DNA of 64,000 nucleotides, taken from the NCBI RefSeq assembly GCF_000761245.1, contig NZ_AWOR01000068.1, forward strand, positions 1 through 64,000, given 5' to 3'. Of this stretch, positions 46,221 through 55,055 are shown in pieces; position 1 is the first letter of the stretch, and every line of letters starts with the position of its first letter. Below the pieces are notes generated by a model that saw nothing but the letters and a program-made list of their open reading frames with translations, ran no database searches and was not told where the DNA came from. Both the position numbers and the translations under genes were made by a program. The DNA comes from Comamonas testosteroni (GTDB lineage Bacteria > Pseudomonadota > Gammaproteobacteria > Burkholderiales > Burkholderiaceae_C).

Positions 46221-47342
46221 TTACACCAGACATTGATCCAGTCCCTGGCGAAGAATATCCTGCGGCAGATCGATACCGATGAAGACCATTTTGCTGACTC
46301 GCTTTTCATCGGCTTCCCACTCGGGTCCCAGATCGCTGCCCATGAGCTGGTGCACGCCCTGGAAGATGACCTTGCGGCTGGTGCCCTTCATGTCGAGCAC
46401 GCCCTTGTAGCGCAGCATCTTGGGGCCGTAGATATTGACGATGGCGCCCAAGAAGTCTTCCAGCTTGGCCGGGTCGAAAGCGCGATCGGCCCGGTAGACA
46501 AAGCTCTTCACGTCATCGTCGTGATGATGGTGATGTGGGTGATTGCAGTGCTCGCCATGCTCGTGGTCATGGTGGTCGTGGCCACAATGCTCGTCATGCT
46601 GGTGTCCATGGTCGTGATCGTGTTCGCATTGGCCATGGTCATGGTCGCAAGCGCTGTGGTCGTGATGATCGTGGTCGTGATCATCTTCCTTGAGGAAATC
46701 GGGGTCGATGTCCAGCTTGGCGTTCAGGTTGAAGCCACGCAGGTCGAGCACTTCGCTCAGGGGCACATCGCCAAAATGAACGGCACGGATGGGCGCGCGA
46801 GGGTTCATATGCTTGAGGCGATGGGTCAGCGCCTCCTTTTCCGCATCCGTCACCAGGTCGGTCTTGGACAGGAACATCTGGTCGGCAAAGCCCACCTGAC
46901 GGCGCGCTTCCTGGCGGTCGTCGAGTTGCTGGTTGGCATGCTTGGCATCCACCAGAGTGATGATGGAGTCGATCAGATAGGTCTCGGCGATCTCGTCATC
47001 CATGAAGAAGGTCTGGGCCACGGGGCCAGGGTCTGCCAGGCCGGTGGTCTCGATGACGATACGGTCGAAGTCCACCTGTCCCTTGCGGCGCTTGGCGGCC
47101 AGCAACTGCAAAGCCTCACGCAGGTCTTCGCGGATGGTGCAGCAGATGCAGCCGTTGCTCATCTGCAGAATCTGTTCTTTGGATTCGGTCTTGAGAATGT
47201 CGGTGTCGATGTTCTCCTCGCCGAACTCGTTCTCGATCACGGCAATCTTCATGCCGTGGGATTCGTGCAGCACGCGCTTGAGCAGCGTGGTCTTGCCCGA
47301 GCCCAGAAAGCCCGTGAGGATGGTGACTGGAATGAGAGCCAT
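46221..47342 (-). CDS. COG0523/CobW-family GTPase with His-rich metal-binding loop
   Basis: A 373-residue G3E-family metallochaperone. The P-loop GFLGSGKT is at 11-18 and GCICC at 64-68 is the CXCC metal site of this family. A run of about 60 residues (about 217-276) is mostly His and Asp and should bind several zinc ions; the C-terminal CobW domain follows. Some members hand zinc to enzymes under zinc starvation. No Zur-box-like palindrome was seen nearby. The neighbour dksA is of the zinc-free type, which fits low-zinc physiology. The start MALIPVTILTG at 47342 matches the family. Confidence 0.9.
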   Translation of the reverse strand: MALIPVTILTGFLGSGKTTLLKRVLHESHGMKIAVIENEFGEENIDTDILKTESKEQILQMSNGCICCTIREDLREALQLLAAKRRKGQVDFDRIVIETTGLADPGPVAQTFFMDDEIAETYLIDSIITLVDAKHANQQLDDRQEARRQVGFADQMFLSKTDLVTDAEKEALTHRLKHMNPRAPIRAVHFGDVPLSEVLDLRGFNLNAKLDIDPDFLKEDDHDHDHHDHSACDHDHGQCEHDHDHGHQHDEHCGHDHHDHEHGEHCNHPHHHHHDDDVKSFVYRADRAFDPAKLEDFLGAIVNIYGPKMLRYKGVLDMKGTSRKVIFQGVHQLMGSDLGPEWEADEKRVSKMVFIGIDLPQDILRQGLDQCLV

Positions 47343-47552
47343 GCGTTGAAACCTCTTGCTGCGGCCAGCCGCCACATGCGGCTGTCCAAAAAACACGGGC
47401 GGCGCATCCCTATGCGCGCTCCGGTGATAACAGCTGGGGAGTGTAGCGGCGCTTTCAAGCGCGCATGGACAGCAGGGACGGCAGAAATTTCAGCAAAAAT
47501 CTCCCTCCATCACATACTCAACAATCACTTTACGCTATCAAATCAGGACTCT
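47343..47552. other. Intergenic region between xerC and the COG0523 gene
   Basis: About 210 bp without a gene. It has GCTATCAA at 47535-47542, one of the recurrent AT-rich motifs, just beyond the xerC stop, and no clear terminator for xerC. The promoter of the GTPase gene should lie here. Confidence 0.4.
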
Positions 47553-48599
47553 TCAGTCTTGCTCTTCGTCGTCCAGCGTGCGCAAGGGAGCAGGCATCTC
47601 ACCGACACTGCGGCGCTGCGCACGCGGATGGGATTTTTCATAAGCCTGGGCCAGATGCTGGAAATCCAGCCGCGTATAAATCTGTGTGGTGGCAATGCTG
47701 GAATGCCCGAGCAGCTCCTGCACGGCACGCAGATCGCCACTGGACTGCAGCATATGACTGGCAAAGGAGTGACGCAGCACATGCGGGTGCACGCCAGTTG
47801 CAAGCCCCGCCTGCTGGCCTCGCTGCTTGAGACGTGACCAGACCGACTGGGCGCTGAGCCGCTCGCCCCGGCGGCCGACGAACAAGGCCGCTTCGTCCTG
47901 TGCCTTGAGCTGTGCAGTGCCGGTCATCGCGGTGCTGCGCAGCGCCAGCCAGCGCTGCAAGGCCTGGATCGCCATGCGCCCCACGGGCACGATGCGGCGC
48001 TTGCTGCCTTTGCCCTGAACATGGGCATCGCCCGCCTCCAGATCAATCCAGCCCCGGCCTTCATGCCGGCTATGCTGATCGGGCCGCAGATCCAGCCCCA
48101 CCAGCTCGGCCACACGCAGGCCACAGCTGTAGAGCAGCTCGGTCATGGCGACGTCACGCGCCTCTATCCACGGATCAGCTTCGGGGTTCTGAAAACTGGC
48201 CAATTGCACGGCGTCGTCCACTGCCAGAGCCTTGGGAAGAGGCTTGGCAGCCTTGGGGCCGCGCACGCCCTCCACGGGGTTGAAAGGTACCAGTTCCCGC
48301 TGGGCCGCCCAGCGAAAGAAGCTGCGCCAGCCTGAAAGAATCAGTGCGATGCCGCGTGCACTGCGGCCGGCGCCATGCATTTGCGCAGCAAAGCGGCGGA
48401 TATGCGAGGGTTGCAGCGTCAAAAGCTCCTGAGCTGCCGCCTGCGCAAAGCTCTGCAGCTTGATCAGGTCCAGCGCATACAGCGTATGCGTGCGCTCGGC
48501 CAGGCGCTTTTGCACACGCACATGCTCCAGATAGCTGTGGACAACTTCCGGAAGCTGCGCGTACTGCTCCTCAAAAGAGGGCTGCTCGCGCTCTTGCAT
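47553..48599 (-). CDS. xerC: Site-specific tyrosine recombinase XerC
   Basis: XerC acts with XerD at dif to resolve chromosome dimers. The protein has 348 residues, about 50 longer than E. coli XerC, mainly by insertions. Catalytic residues: Arg162 in CGLRVAEL, a Lys near 198-200, His273 and Arg276 in HPHVLRHSFA, His299, and nucleophile Tyr308 in ATTQIYTR. It lies in the dapF-DUF484-xerC order known from E. coli, 24 bp after the DUF484 gene. Confidence 0.96.
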   Translation of the reverse strand: MQEREQPSFEEQYAQLPEVVHSYLEHVRVQKRLAERTHTLYALDLIKLQSFAQAAAQELLTLQPSHIRRFAAQMHGAGRSARGIALILSGWRSFFRWAAQRELVPFNPVEGVRGPKAAKPLPKALAVDDAVQLASFQNPEADPWIEARDVAMTELLYSCGLRVAELVGLDLRPDQHSRHEGRGWIDLEAGDAHVQGKGSKRRIVPVGRMAIQALQRWLALRSTAMTGTAQLKAQDEAALFVGRRGERLSAQSVWSRLKQRGQQAGLATGVHPHVLRHSFASHMLQSSGDLRAVQELLGHSSIATTQIYTRLDFQHLAQAYEKSHPRAQRRSVGEMPAPLRTLDDEEQD

Positions 48600-48623
48600 C
48601 AGTATCTACACCCTTTTGCAGCT

Positions 48624-49337
48624 TCAGCCGTGCGCCAGCGTCAGCGCAGGAGCACGCATGCGCGAGAGCGAGGCACTGGCCAGCTCGGAGATGCGTGAAA
48701 GGAATTCAAGACCCATAGTGGCATCGAAGCGCAGCGGGTCGGGCGAGCCCAGCACCAGCATGCCAAAGGCGTTGGAAGTGCTGTCCATGGCACCGTCATG
48801 CAGGGTCAGCAGCGCTACCGACTGCACCGCATTGGGGTTTGGCAGCCAGGTCACGGGTTCGAAGCCCATATTGGGGCCGCAGAACGGCATGGTCAGCGAC
48901 GAGGCAAAGGCCTTGGCATCATCGCTCACTCCCATGGTGTAGACGGTGCCGCTGTGCGCGCCCGCCACATTCCACAGACGCAGCGCGACCTGGGGTACAT
49001 CAAACGTGTGCTGCAGGCTGGCGGTGAGCGCATGGGGCAGCTCGCGCAGGTCCTGCACCTTGACCAGGGCATGGGTCCACTGGTGAATCTTGTTGGCGAT
49101 GGAGGCGTTCTCGCTGCCGTGGCGCACCATGTCCATGATGCGATGCTCCAGACCCTTGATCTTTTCGCGCAGCATCTCGGCCTGGCGCTCCTGCAGGCTG
49201 ACGGCACGTGGGCCATGGCCGCTGATCAAACGCACGCCCGTCAGCATCTCGGCGTGGCGCTCGAAGAAATCGGGGTTTTCCTGGAGGTAGTCGGCAATCG
49301 ACTCTTCGGTCATGGCGGTATCGGTCAAGCTGTTCAT
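48624..49337 (-). CDS. DUF484-family protein
   Basis: A 237-residue cytoplasmic protein of the DUF484 family, predicted to be GAF-like. The start with [20 protein letters not shown] and the middle [20 protein letters not shown] are the family hallmarks. Function is unknown. It is always near xerC in proteobacteria, and here its ATG overlaps the dapF stop as ATGA. Confidence 0.9.
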   Translation of the reverse strand: MNSLTDTAMTEESIADYLQENPDFFERHAEMLTGVRLISGHGPRAVSLQERQAEMLREKIKGLEHRIMDMVRHGSENASIANKIHQWTHALVKVQDLRELPHALTASLQHTFDVPQVALRLWNVAGAHSGTVYTMGVSDDAKAFASSLTMPFCGPNMGFEPVTWLPNPNAVQSVALLTLHDGAMDSTSNAFGMLVLGSPDPLRFDATMGLEFLSRISELASASLSRMRAPALTLAHG

Positions 49338-50212
49338 AAGGTATCAGGTATGTCGATCTGGCCTTCAAAAACAAATTCGGCAGGGCCTGTCATGCGCACG
49401 CGATCCTGCGCACCGCCAGCCCATTCAATGGTCAGCAGACCGCCACGGGTATGCACATCGACGCGCTGGTCGAGCAGGCCCCAGCCAATGCCGGCCACCA
49501 CGGCGGCACAAGCCCCCGTGCCGCAGGCCAGGGTCTCGCCAGCACCGCGTTCATAGACGCGCAAGCGGACTTCACCACGGTTGAGGATCTGCATGAAGCC
49601 GGCGTTCACACGCTGAGGAAAACGGGCATGGTTCTCGATCAACGGGCCGTGCAACTCCACCAAAGCGGCATTCACATCGTCCACCAGTTGCACCGCATGC
49701 GGGTTGCCCATGGAAACGGGCGCTATCCAGACTGTAGCTGGCTGCAAAGGTGTATCAATCGTCAGAGGCCATTTTTGTGTTGACCCCAAGGCTTCAGGCT
49801 CCAGACCGTCGCTCGTGAACGGCACCTTGGCCGGATCGAGCTGAGGCGCACCCATATCGACCGTGACGCGGCCATTGCCATGAATTTCGGGGGCGATGAC
49901 GCCCGAGAGGGTCTGTACTCGGATCACGCTCTTGTCGGTCAGCCCCTTGTCATGCACATAGCGCGCAAAACAGCGTGCGCCGTTTCCGCACTGCTCGACC
50001 TCGCCACCATCGGCGTTGTGGATGACATATTCAAAGTCCACGCCCTCTGCGGGCGCCGGGCGCACCGTCAGGATCTGGTCGGCGCCCACGCCAAAGTGAC
50101 GATTGGCCAGGTAGCGGTACTGGGCGGCGCTCAAGCCCAGACGAGCCTGGGTTTCGTCGAGCACGACAAAGTCGTTGCCCGCGCCTTGCATCTTGGTAAA
50201 GCGAATCTGCAT
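49334..50212 (-). CDS. dapF: Diaminopimelate epimerase
   Basis: Converts LL- to meso-diaminopimelate for lysine and for MurE and Mpl in this window. The protein has 292 residues, with active-site Cys75 in EQCGNGARC and Cys230 in [12 protein letters not shown]. The start [14 protein letters not shown] at 50212 is the family start; the longer frame upstream is non-coding and overlaps the MarR gene. An AT-rich segment near 49725-49780 lies inside the gene without breaking it. Confidence 0.96.
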   Translation of the reverse strand: MQIRFTKMQGAGNDFVVLDETQARLGLSAAQYRYLANRHFGVGADQILTVRPAPAEGVDFEYVIHNADGGEVEQCGNGARCFARYVHDKGLTDKSVIRVQTLSGVIAPEIHGNGRVTVDMGAPQLDPAKVPFTSDGLEPEALGSTQKWPLTIDTPLQPATVWIAPVSMGNPHAVQLVDDVNAALVELHGPLIENHARFPQRVNAGFMQILNRGEVRLRVYERGAGETLACGTGACAAVVAGIGWGLLDQRVDVHTRGGLLTIEWAGGAQDRVRMTGPAEFVFEGQIDIPDTL

Positions 50213-50262
50213 GATGCCGCACATTATCGCGCCGGGCGCAGGATCTGCGCCATGCCATGGGA

Positions 50263-50823
50263 TCAGCGATACAGCTTTTGCAACAACGCCATGAGCTGCA
50301 CCTGCTCGGCAGCACTCAGATGCGCGATGGCACGGGTCTCGCTGCTCTTGAGTTCGGGCTCGGCCGTATCCACCAGTTCGCACCCTGCGGCGGTCAGGTA
50401 CAGACCCGTGGCGCGGCCGTCTCGCGGGTGCGGACGCCGCTCCAGAAAACCGCGCTTGCCCAGCGCATCGATCATCCCCACCATATTCGGCGGCAGCACG
50501 GCCAGTTGCTGACAGAGCTGACGCGAGGTGATGCCCGGATTGCTGCCCACCAGCGACAGCACGGAAAACTCGACAATCTTGAGGTCAAAACGCTCCATGC
50601 AGCGCATGAAAACCCCCACCAGAGCGAGCGAGGCGCGCCTTGCGTTGTAGCCCAGCAGCGACTCCAGAAAGCTGGCATTGACCTGATCGACGGCAAAAAC
50701 TTCGGCACTGTCCCTGGGCTCCTGCCCCGAGCCCGGGAGGTCCGAGCCGGCCTCTTTGGAGCGCGTTCCGCGCAAGGAGCGTGCAGGTTTGGAATCTGGT
50801 TCAGCAGTCTTGTGAGCGAGCAT
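50263..50823 (-). CDS. MarR-family transcriptional regulator
   Basis: A 186-residue winged-helix regulator. A basic N-terminal tail (about 1-40) precedes the MarR fold: recognition region [20 protein letters not shown] and the wing [12 protein letters not shown]. MarR proteins bind palindromes as dimers and release them when a phenolic or acyl-CoA ligand binds. Position beside the aromatic-acid catabolic block suggests it controls that block. The ATG at 50823 is used; an upstream TTG at 50847 is less likely. Confidence 0.87.
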   Translation of the reverse strand: MLAHKTAEPDSKPARSLRGTRSKEAGSDLPGSGQEPRDSAEVFAVDQVNASFLESLLGYNARRASLALVGVFMRCMERFDLKIVEFSVLSLVGSNPGITSRQLCQQLAVLPPNMVGMIDALGKRGFLERRPHPRDGRATGLYLTAAGCELVDTAEPELKSSETRAIAHLSAAEQVQLMALLQKLYR

Positions 50824-50919
50824 TGGCGATGTCAACTTCGAAGGCAAAAGAGCAATCCAGGAGCGCGATGAAAAGACTGCAATTGTGCCGGTATTGCTCG
50901 CATCTTGCAGCCATTTTGA

Positions 50920-52683
50920 TCAATGCGCAGAGGTGAACAGCTGGTTGCCGTGCACAACGGAAGCCTGCGCCCACTGCGCCTTCATCAGAGTCAGACGCCA
51001 GTCCATTTCAGGCAATATGCGCTGCAGCACCTGCTTGCAGGGGCCTCGCCAGCGCTCACCATCACCTCCCGCTGTGGCAGCAATACGTGCCCACGCCCAG
51101 CCCAGCAGCACCACGGCCACGCAGCGCAGATAGTCGTCGGCCACGCGCCAGGCCAGGGTGTCATCTTCCTTGCAGGCCTGCGCCAGCACCGTGGTGAAGT
51201 AGCGCAGTTGGGCCAGGCAGCGCAGCACTTCTGCATCCAGCGCCCGCCCAGCATCGAGGCTGTTGCGCAAAGTCAGCAGCCATTGCCCCATGGCCTGACC
51301 ACCGTCCGGAAGCACCTTGCGCACCAGCAGGTCGATGGCCTGAATTTCATTCGTGCCTTCGTAAATCATGGCCACGCGCGAATCACGCACGATCTGCTCT
51401 ATGCCCCACTCGCGGATATAGCCGTGGCCGCCGAATACCTGCAGGCAGGCGCTGGAGCCCTCGAATGCCTGCTGGGTCCAGGCCGCCTTGAGCACGGGCG
51501 TGATCAGGCTGCACCACTGCTGGGCCTGATCACGCTCACGGGCGCTTTCGGCATGTCGCGCCATATCGAGATAAATACCGGTCTGGTAGGCGAGCACACG
51601 CCCGCCATCCACCCAGGCACGCTGGAGATCGAGCGTACGGCGAATGGCCGGATGCTCGATGATCAAATCTGCTGCATCGCCAGCGCCACGCGAGGCAGGC
51701 ACCGCCCCTGGCGCGCGCATCTGGCGGCGTTCCTGCGCATAGGCATGGGCCTTCTGCCACGCCGCGTCCAGCAGCCCTATGCCCTGCAGCGCCACGTGCA
51801 GACGCGCGGCATTCATCATGACGAACATGGCGTTCAGGCCCGCTGCGGGCTGACCGATCAGCCAGCCGGCAGCGGCATCAAAACGCATCACGCAGGTAGG
51901 GCTGCCATGCAGGCCCATTTTCTCCTCGATGCGCTCGCAGACCACGCTGTTGCGCTCGCCATCTGGCAATAGCTTGGGCACAAGAAAAAGCGACAAGCCC
52001 TTTGGCCCTGCAGGGGCCCCGGGCAGACGCGCCAGCACCAGATGCACGATGTTATCGGTCAGATCATGCTCGCCGCCCGAAATGAAAATCTTGCTGCCGC
52101 TGATCTCGAAGCGCTCGCCCAGCTCGGATTCGCCCATCGCCACGGCCTGCGTGCGCACCTGCCCCAGGTCGCTGCCCGCATGGGCCTCCGTCAGGCACAT
52201 GGTTGCCAGCCATTCTCCGCTGGCCACCTTGGGCAGATAGGCACTCTTCAAGGCCTCGCTGCCATGGTGCTTGAGGCACTCATAAGCGCCATGCAGCAAG
52301 CCCGGAGCCATGGTCCAGCCATGGTTGGCGGCGCTCAGCCATTCATAGAGCACGCCTTCCAGCACCCAGGGCAGACCCTGACCTCCGTCCTCCTCGGCAC
52401 AGGCCAGTGCAGGCCAGCCGGCCTGCCAGAAGTCCTGATATGCCTGGGCAAATCCAGGCGGCGTAGTGACCTTGCCCGCTGCAAACTGCACGCCGACCTC
52501 ATCGCCTTCGCGCGACAGCGGCGCCACCACCTCGCCCACCCATTTGCCGCCCTCCTCCAGCACTTGCTGCATCAGCCCCCGGTCCGTTGCCGCATGCGTC
52601 GGCAGGCGCTGCAACTGCTCATCGGCCTGGAGCACATCAAAAAGAAGAAACGCGATATCGGCACTGGCGGGCAAATAGGACAT
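50920..52683 (-). CDS. Acyl-CoA dehydrogenase, large (about 590-residue) type
   Basis: A flavoprotein of 587 residues with MCLTEAHAGSDLGQVRTQ in the FAD/acyl-binding middle domain and MIYEGTNEIQAIDLLVRKV near residue 450, where the Glu is at the usual catalytic position of many acyl-CoA dehydrogenases. Length and C-terminal region fit the subgroup related to 3-methylmercaptopropionyl-CoA dehydrogenase rather than short-chain enzymes. It would oxidise an acyl-CoA from the ligase encoded downstream. The start MSYLPASADIAF at 52683 is used; the upstream frame is read through the intergenic repeat and the Bug gene, so it is not real. Confidence 0.9.
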   Translation of the reverse strand: MSYLPASADIAFLLFDVLQADEQLQRLPTHAATDRGLMQQVLEEGGKWVGEVVAPLSREGDEVGVQFAAGKVTTPPGFAQAYQDFWQAGWPALACAEEDGGQGLPWVLEGVLYEWLSAANHGWTMAPGLLHGAYECLKHHGSEALKSAYLPKVASGEWLATMCLTEAHAGSDLGQVRTQAVAMGESELGERFEISGSKIFISGGEHDLTDNIVHLVLARLPGAPAGPKGLSLFLVPKLLPDGERNSVVCERIEEKMGLHGSPTCVMRFDAAAGWLIGQPAAGLNAMFVMMNAARLHVALQGIGLLDAAWQKAHAYAQERRQMRAPGAVPASRGAGDAADLIIEHPAIRRTLDLQRAWVDGGRVLAYQTGIYLDMARHAESARERDQAQQWCSLITPVLKAAWTQQAFEGSSACLQVFGGHGYIREWGIEQIVRDSRVAMIYEGTNEIQAIDLLVRKVLPDGGQAMGQWLLTLRNSLDAGRALDAEVLRCLAQLRYFTTVLAQACKEDDTLAWRVADDYLRCVAVVLLGWAWARIAATAGGDGERWRGPCKQVLQRILPEMDWRLTLMKAQWAQASVVHGNQLFTSAH

Positions 52684-52756
52684 ACAAAACCGGCTGCAAC
52701 GCAGCAAATGAAAATCTCTAAATAACGACCCCATACGCGCCGAGCGCGGCCCATGC

Positions 52757-52847
52757 CAGAGATGCCAAGCAAGGGCCGCCCCGCCGCGAAGGCATCGTCC
52801 CCCTCCCGCGCAGCGAGAGAGGGGGAAGCCGCGAAGCGGCTCAGGGG
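52757..52847 (-). repeat. Two-hairpin 3' element (copy f)
   Basis: On the minus strand it begins about 5 bases after the stop of the first Bug gene: CCCCTGAGCCGC-TTCG-CGGC, CCCCCTCTCTCGCTGCGCGG-type hairpin, ACGATGCC, then GGCGGGGCGGCCCTTGCTTGGC. It matches the copy after ftsZ nearly throughout. Confidence 0.8.
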
Positions 52848-52852
52848 CTGTA

Positions 52853-53860
52853 TCAGGTATCCGCAGTAAAGCCAATCTGCTTGACCAGCGGCCCCCAACG
52901 CTCGAACTCCGCCTGCTGCGAACGGGCCATCTCCTCGGGCGTGGAGCTGGTGGCAATCAGGCCGACCACACCCACGCTTTCCTTGAGAGTCTCGCTCTTG
53001 AGCGCCGCCGTGATCGCGGCATGGGCGCGTGCACGCACATCGGCGGGCGTCTTGGCATTGGCATAGAAGCCAAACCACTCCTCGGCTGTCAGATCGGCAA
53101 AGCCCTGCTCGGCAAACGTGGGCACATTGGGCAGATAGGGATTGCGCTGCGGGCCGCTGGTGGCCAGCACGCGCAGCTTGCCGGCCTTGTAGTAACTCAG
53201 GAAGTCGCCGCTGGGGCCCATCACGGCAGCAATCTGGCCACCGGCCAGGTCGGACACCGCAGGCGCCGTGCCGCGATAAGGCACATGGCTGAGCTTGATG
53301 CCCGAACGCAGGCTGAGCAGGGAGCCGATCAGATGCGGCTGGGTACCTGCTCCTGGGCTGCCGAAGCTGGCCTTATCGGGGTTGTTCTTGCACCAGGCCA
53401 GAAAGTCCTTGAGCGTCTTCACCTCGGCCGGCACGGCAGGGCCGACAGCCAGCCCGTGGTGCATGATGGCCCCAATCGAGATCGGCTCGAAATCCTTGGC
53501 TTGATAGGTCAGCTTGCTATAGATATGTGGATAGATGGAGAAGGCCGAGACCTGCGACAGCACGATGACCGAGCCGTCCCCCACGGAGTTGCGCAGATTC
53601 TCCAGCGCGATGCGGCCACCGGCACCAGGCTTGTTTTCCACCACGCCCATGTTCTTGGAGTAGCTGGTGCCACCGATCTTTTCGGCCACGCGACGCGCCA
53701 CCGAGTCACCGGCACTGCCTGCGGGAAAGCCGTACAGAATGCGCACCTGCTCCAGCGGCCCGCTGCCCTGGGCATAGGCACTGCGGCCGGCGATGCCGCC
53801 GAATGCGGCCAGGGCGGCTCCAGCGCCCAGGCCTTTGACGAAATTGCGACGATCTTGCAT
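52853..53860 (-). CDS. Bug-family tripartite tricarboxylate substrate-binding protein, copy 1
   Basis: A 335-residue periplasmic binding protein with a Tat-type signal peptide (RRNFVKG at 4-10, cleavage after about residue 30, AYAQ). The mature part has the Bug features VRILYGFPAGSAGD and NKPGAGGRIALENL. Bug proteins bind carboxylates such as aromatic or dicarboxylic acids; many act without adjacent TctA/TctB, and none is here. It is very close in sequence to the next gene upstream, about nine residues in ten by eye, which shows a recent tandem duplication. It probably captures the substrate of this block. Confidence 0.92.
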   Translation of the reverse strand: MQDRRNFVKGLGAGAALAAFGGIAGRSAYAQGSGPLEQVRILYGFPAGSAGDSVARRVAEKIGGTSYSKNMGVVENKPGAGGRIALENLRNSVGDGSVIVLSQVSAFSIYPHIYSKLTYQAKDFEPISIGAIMHHGLAVGPAVPAEVKTLKDFLAWCKNNPDKASFGSPGAGTQPHLIGSLLSLRSGIKLSHVPYRGTAPAVSDLAGGQIAAVMGPSGDFLSYYKAGKLRVLATSGPQRNPYLPNVPTFAEQGFADLTAEEWFGFYANAKTPADVRARAHAAITAALKSETLKESVGVVGLIATSSTPEEMARSQQAEFERWGPLVKQIGFTADT

Positions 53861-53951
53861 GGTTTGTCTCCTTTATTGTTCGATCGCTATGTGCAGGCTT
53901 GAGCCTGTCTGAAAAATCCCAGCTCGAATGCTATTCGATACCAAGCGGTCA

Positions 53952-54959
53952 TCAGGAATCGCTCGTAAAACCGATCTGCTTGACCAGCGGCCCCCAGCGC
54001 TCGAACTCGGCCTGCTGCGAACGGGCCATTTCCTCGGGCGTGGAGCTGGTGGCAATCAGGCCGACCACACCCAGGCTTTCCTTGAGCGCGTCGCTCTTGA
54101 GCGCCGCCGTGATCGCCGCATGGGCGCGTGCACGCACATCGGCCGGTGTCCTGGCATTGGCGTAGAAGCCAAACCACTCTTCGGCCGTCAGATCGGCAAA
54201 GCCCTGCTCGGCAAAGGTGGGCACATTGGGCAGATAGGGGTTGCGCTGCGGACCGCTGGTGGCCAGCACGCGCAGCTTGCCGGCCTTGTAGTAGCTCAGA
54301 TAGTCGCCGCAAGGCCCCATGATGGCCGCGATCTGGCCACCCACCACGTCCGAGACACCGGGAGCCATGCCGCGATAAGGTGCATGGCTGAGCTTGACGC
54401 CCGAGCGCAGGCTCAGCAACGCCCCCAGCAGATGCAGCTGGCTGCCGGCACCGGGGCTGCCGAAGCTGGCCTTGTCGGGGTTGTTCTTGCACCAGGCCAG
54501 AAATTCCTTGAGCGTCTTCACCTCGGCTGGCACGGCAGGGCCGACGGCCAGACCGTGGTGCATGATGGCTCCGATGGAGATCGGCTCGAAATCCTTGGCC
54601 TGATAGGTCAGCTTGCTATAGATATGCGGATAGATGGAGAAGGCCGAGACCTGAGACAGCGCAATCACCGAGCCGTCCCCCACGGCATTGCGCAGATTCT
54701 CCAGCGCGATGCGGCCACCGGCACCGGGCTTGTTTTCCACCACGCCCATATTTCTGGTGTAGCTGCTGCCGCCCATTTTTTCGGCCACACGGCGGGCCAC
54801 CGAGTCCCCGGCGCTGCCTGCGGGAAAGCCGTACAGAATACGCACCTGCTCCAGCGGCCCGCTGCCCTGGGCATAGGCGCTGCGGCTGGCGATGCCGCCG
54901 AATGCGGCCAGCGCTACGCCAGCGCCTAGACCTTTGACGAAATTGCGACGACCTTGCAT
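53952..54959 (-). CDS. Bug-family substrate-binding protein, copy 2
   Basis: Also 335 residues, starting MQGRRNFVKGLGAG with the same Tat-type signal. It is colinear with copy 1 without visible gaps. Differences concentrate at scattered positions, for example KIGGTSYSKN versus KMGGSSYTRN near residue 80, and LSHVPYRGTAPAVSDLAGG versus LSHAPYRGMAPGVSDVVGG near 200, where ligand contacts may lie. The two may therefore bind related but different acids. The start is at 54959; a longer frame upstream has no conserved residues. Confidence 0.92.
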   Translation of the reverse strand: MQGRRNFVKGLGAGVALAAFGGIASRSAYAQGSGPLEQVRILYGFPAGSAGDSVARRVAEKMGGSSYTRNMGVVENKPGAGGRIALENLRNAVGDGSVIALSQVSAFSIYPHIYSKLTYQAKDFEPISIGAIMHHGLAVGPAVPAEVKTLKEFLAWCKNNPDKASFGSPGAGSQLHLLGALLSLRSGVKLSHAPYRGMAPGVSDVVGGQIAAIMGPCGDYLSYYKAGKLRVLATSGPQRNPYLPNVPTFAEQGFADLTAEEWFGFYANARTPADVRARAHAAITAALKSDALKESLGVVGLIATSSTPEEMARSQQAEFERWGPLVKQIGFTSDS

Positions 54960-55055
54960 GACTTGTCTCCTGCTTGAAATACGGACTCTTCGGTCCTGTG
55001 GAATCAATACACGTCTCGATAGCAAACCAGCGGGCTGTCACCAGCCCGCCCTGTC

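Noticed and set aside
46513-46690. Low-complexity tract taken as a DNA repeat
   Set aside because: It encodes the His/Asp-rich loop of the COG0523 GTPase with varied codons, so it is selected at protein level.
45795-47837. 680-codon plus-strand frame across dksA, the GTPase and xerC
   Set aside because: It crosses three real genes and an intergenic terminator, and its Val/Met-rich middle is the complement of the His-rich loop.
52684-52956. N-terminal extension of the acyl-CoA dehydrogenase
   Set aside because: It would read through the two-hairpin element and into the end of the Bug gene; the Arg/Pro-rich residues are not protein-like and the ATG at 52683 fits.
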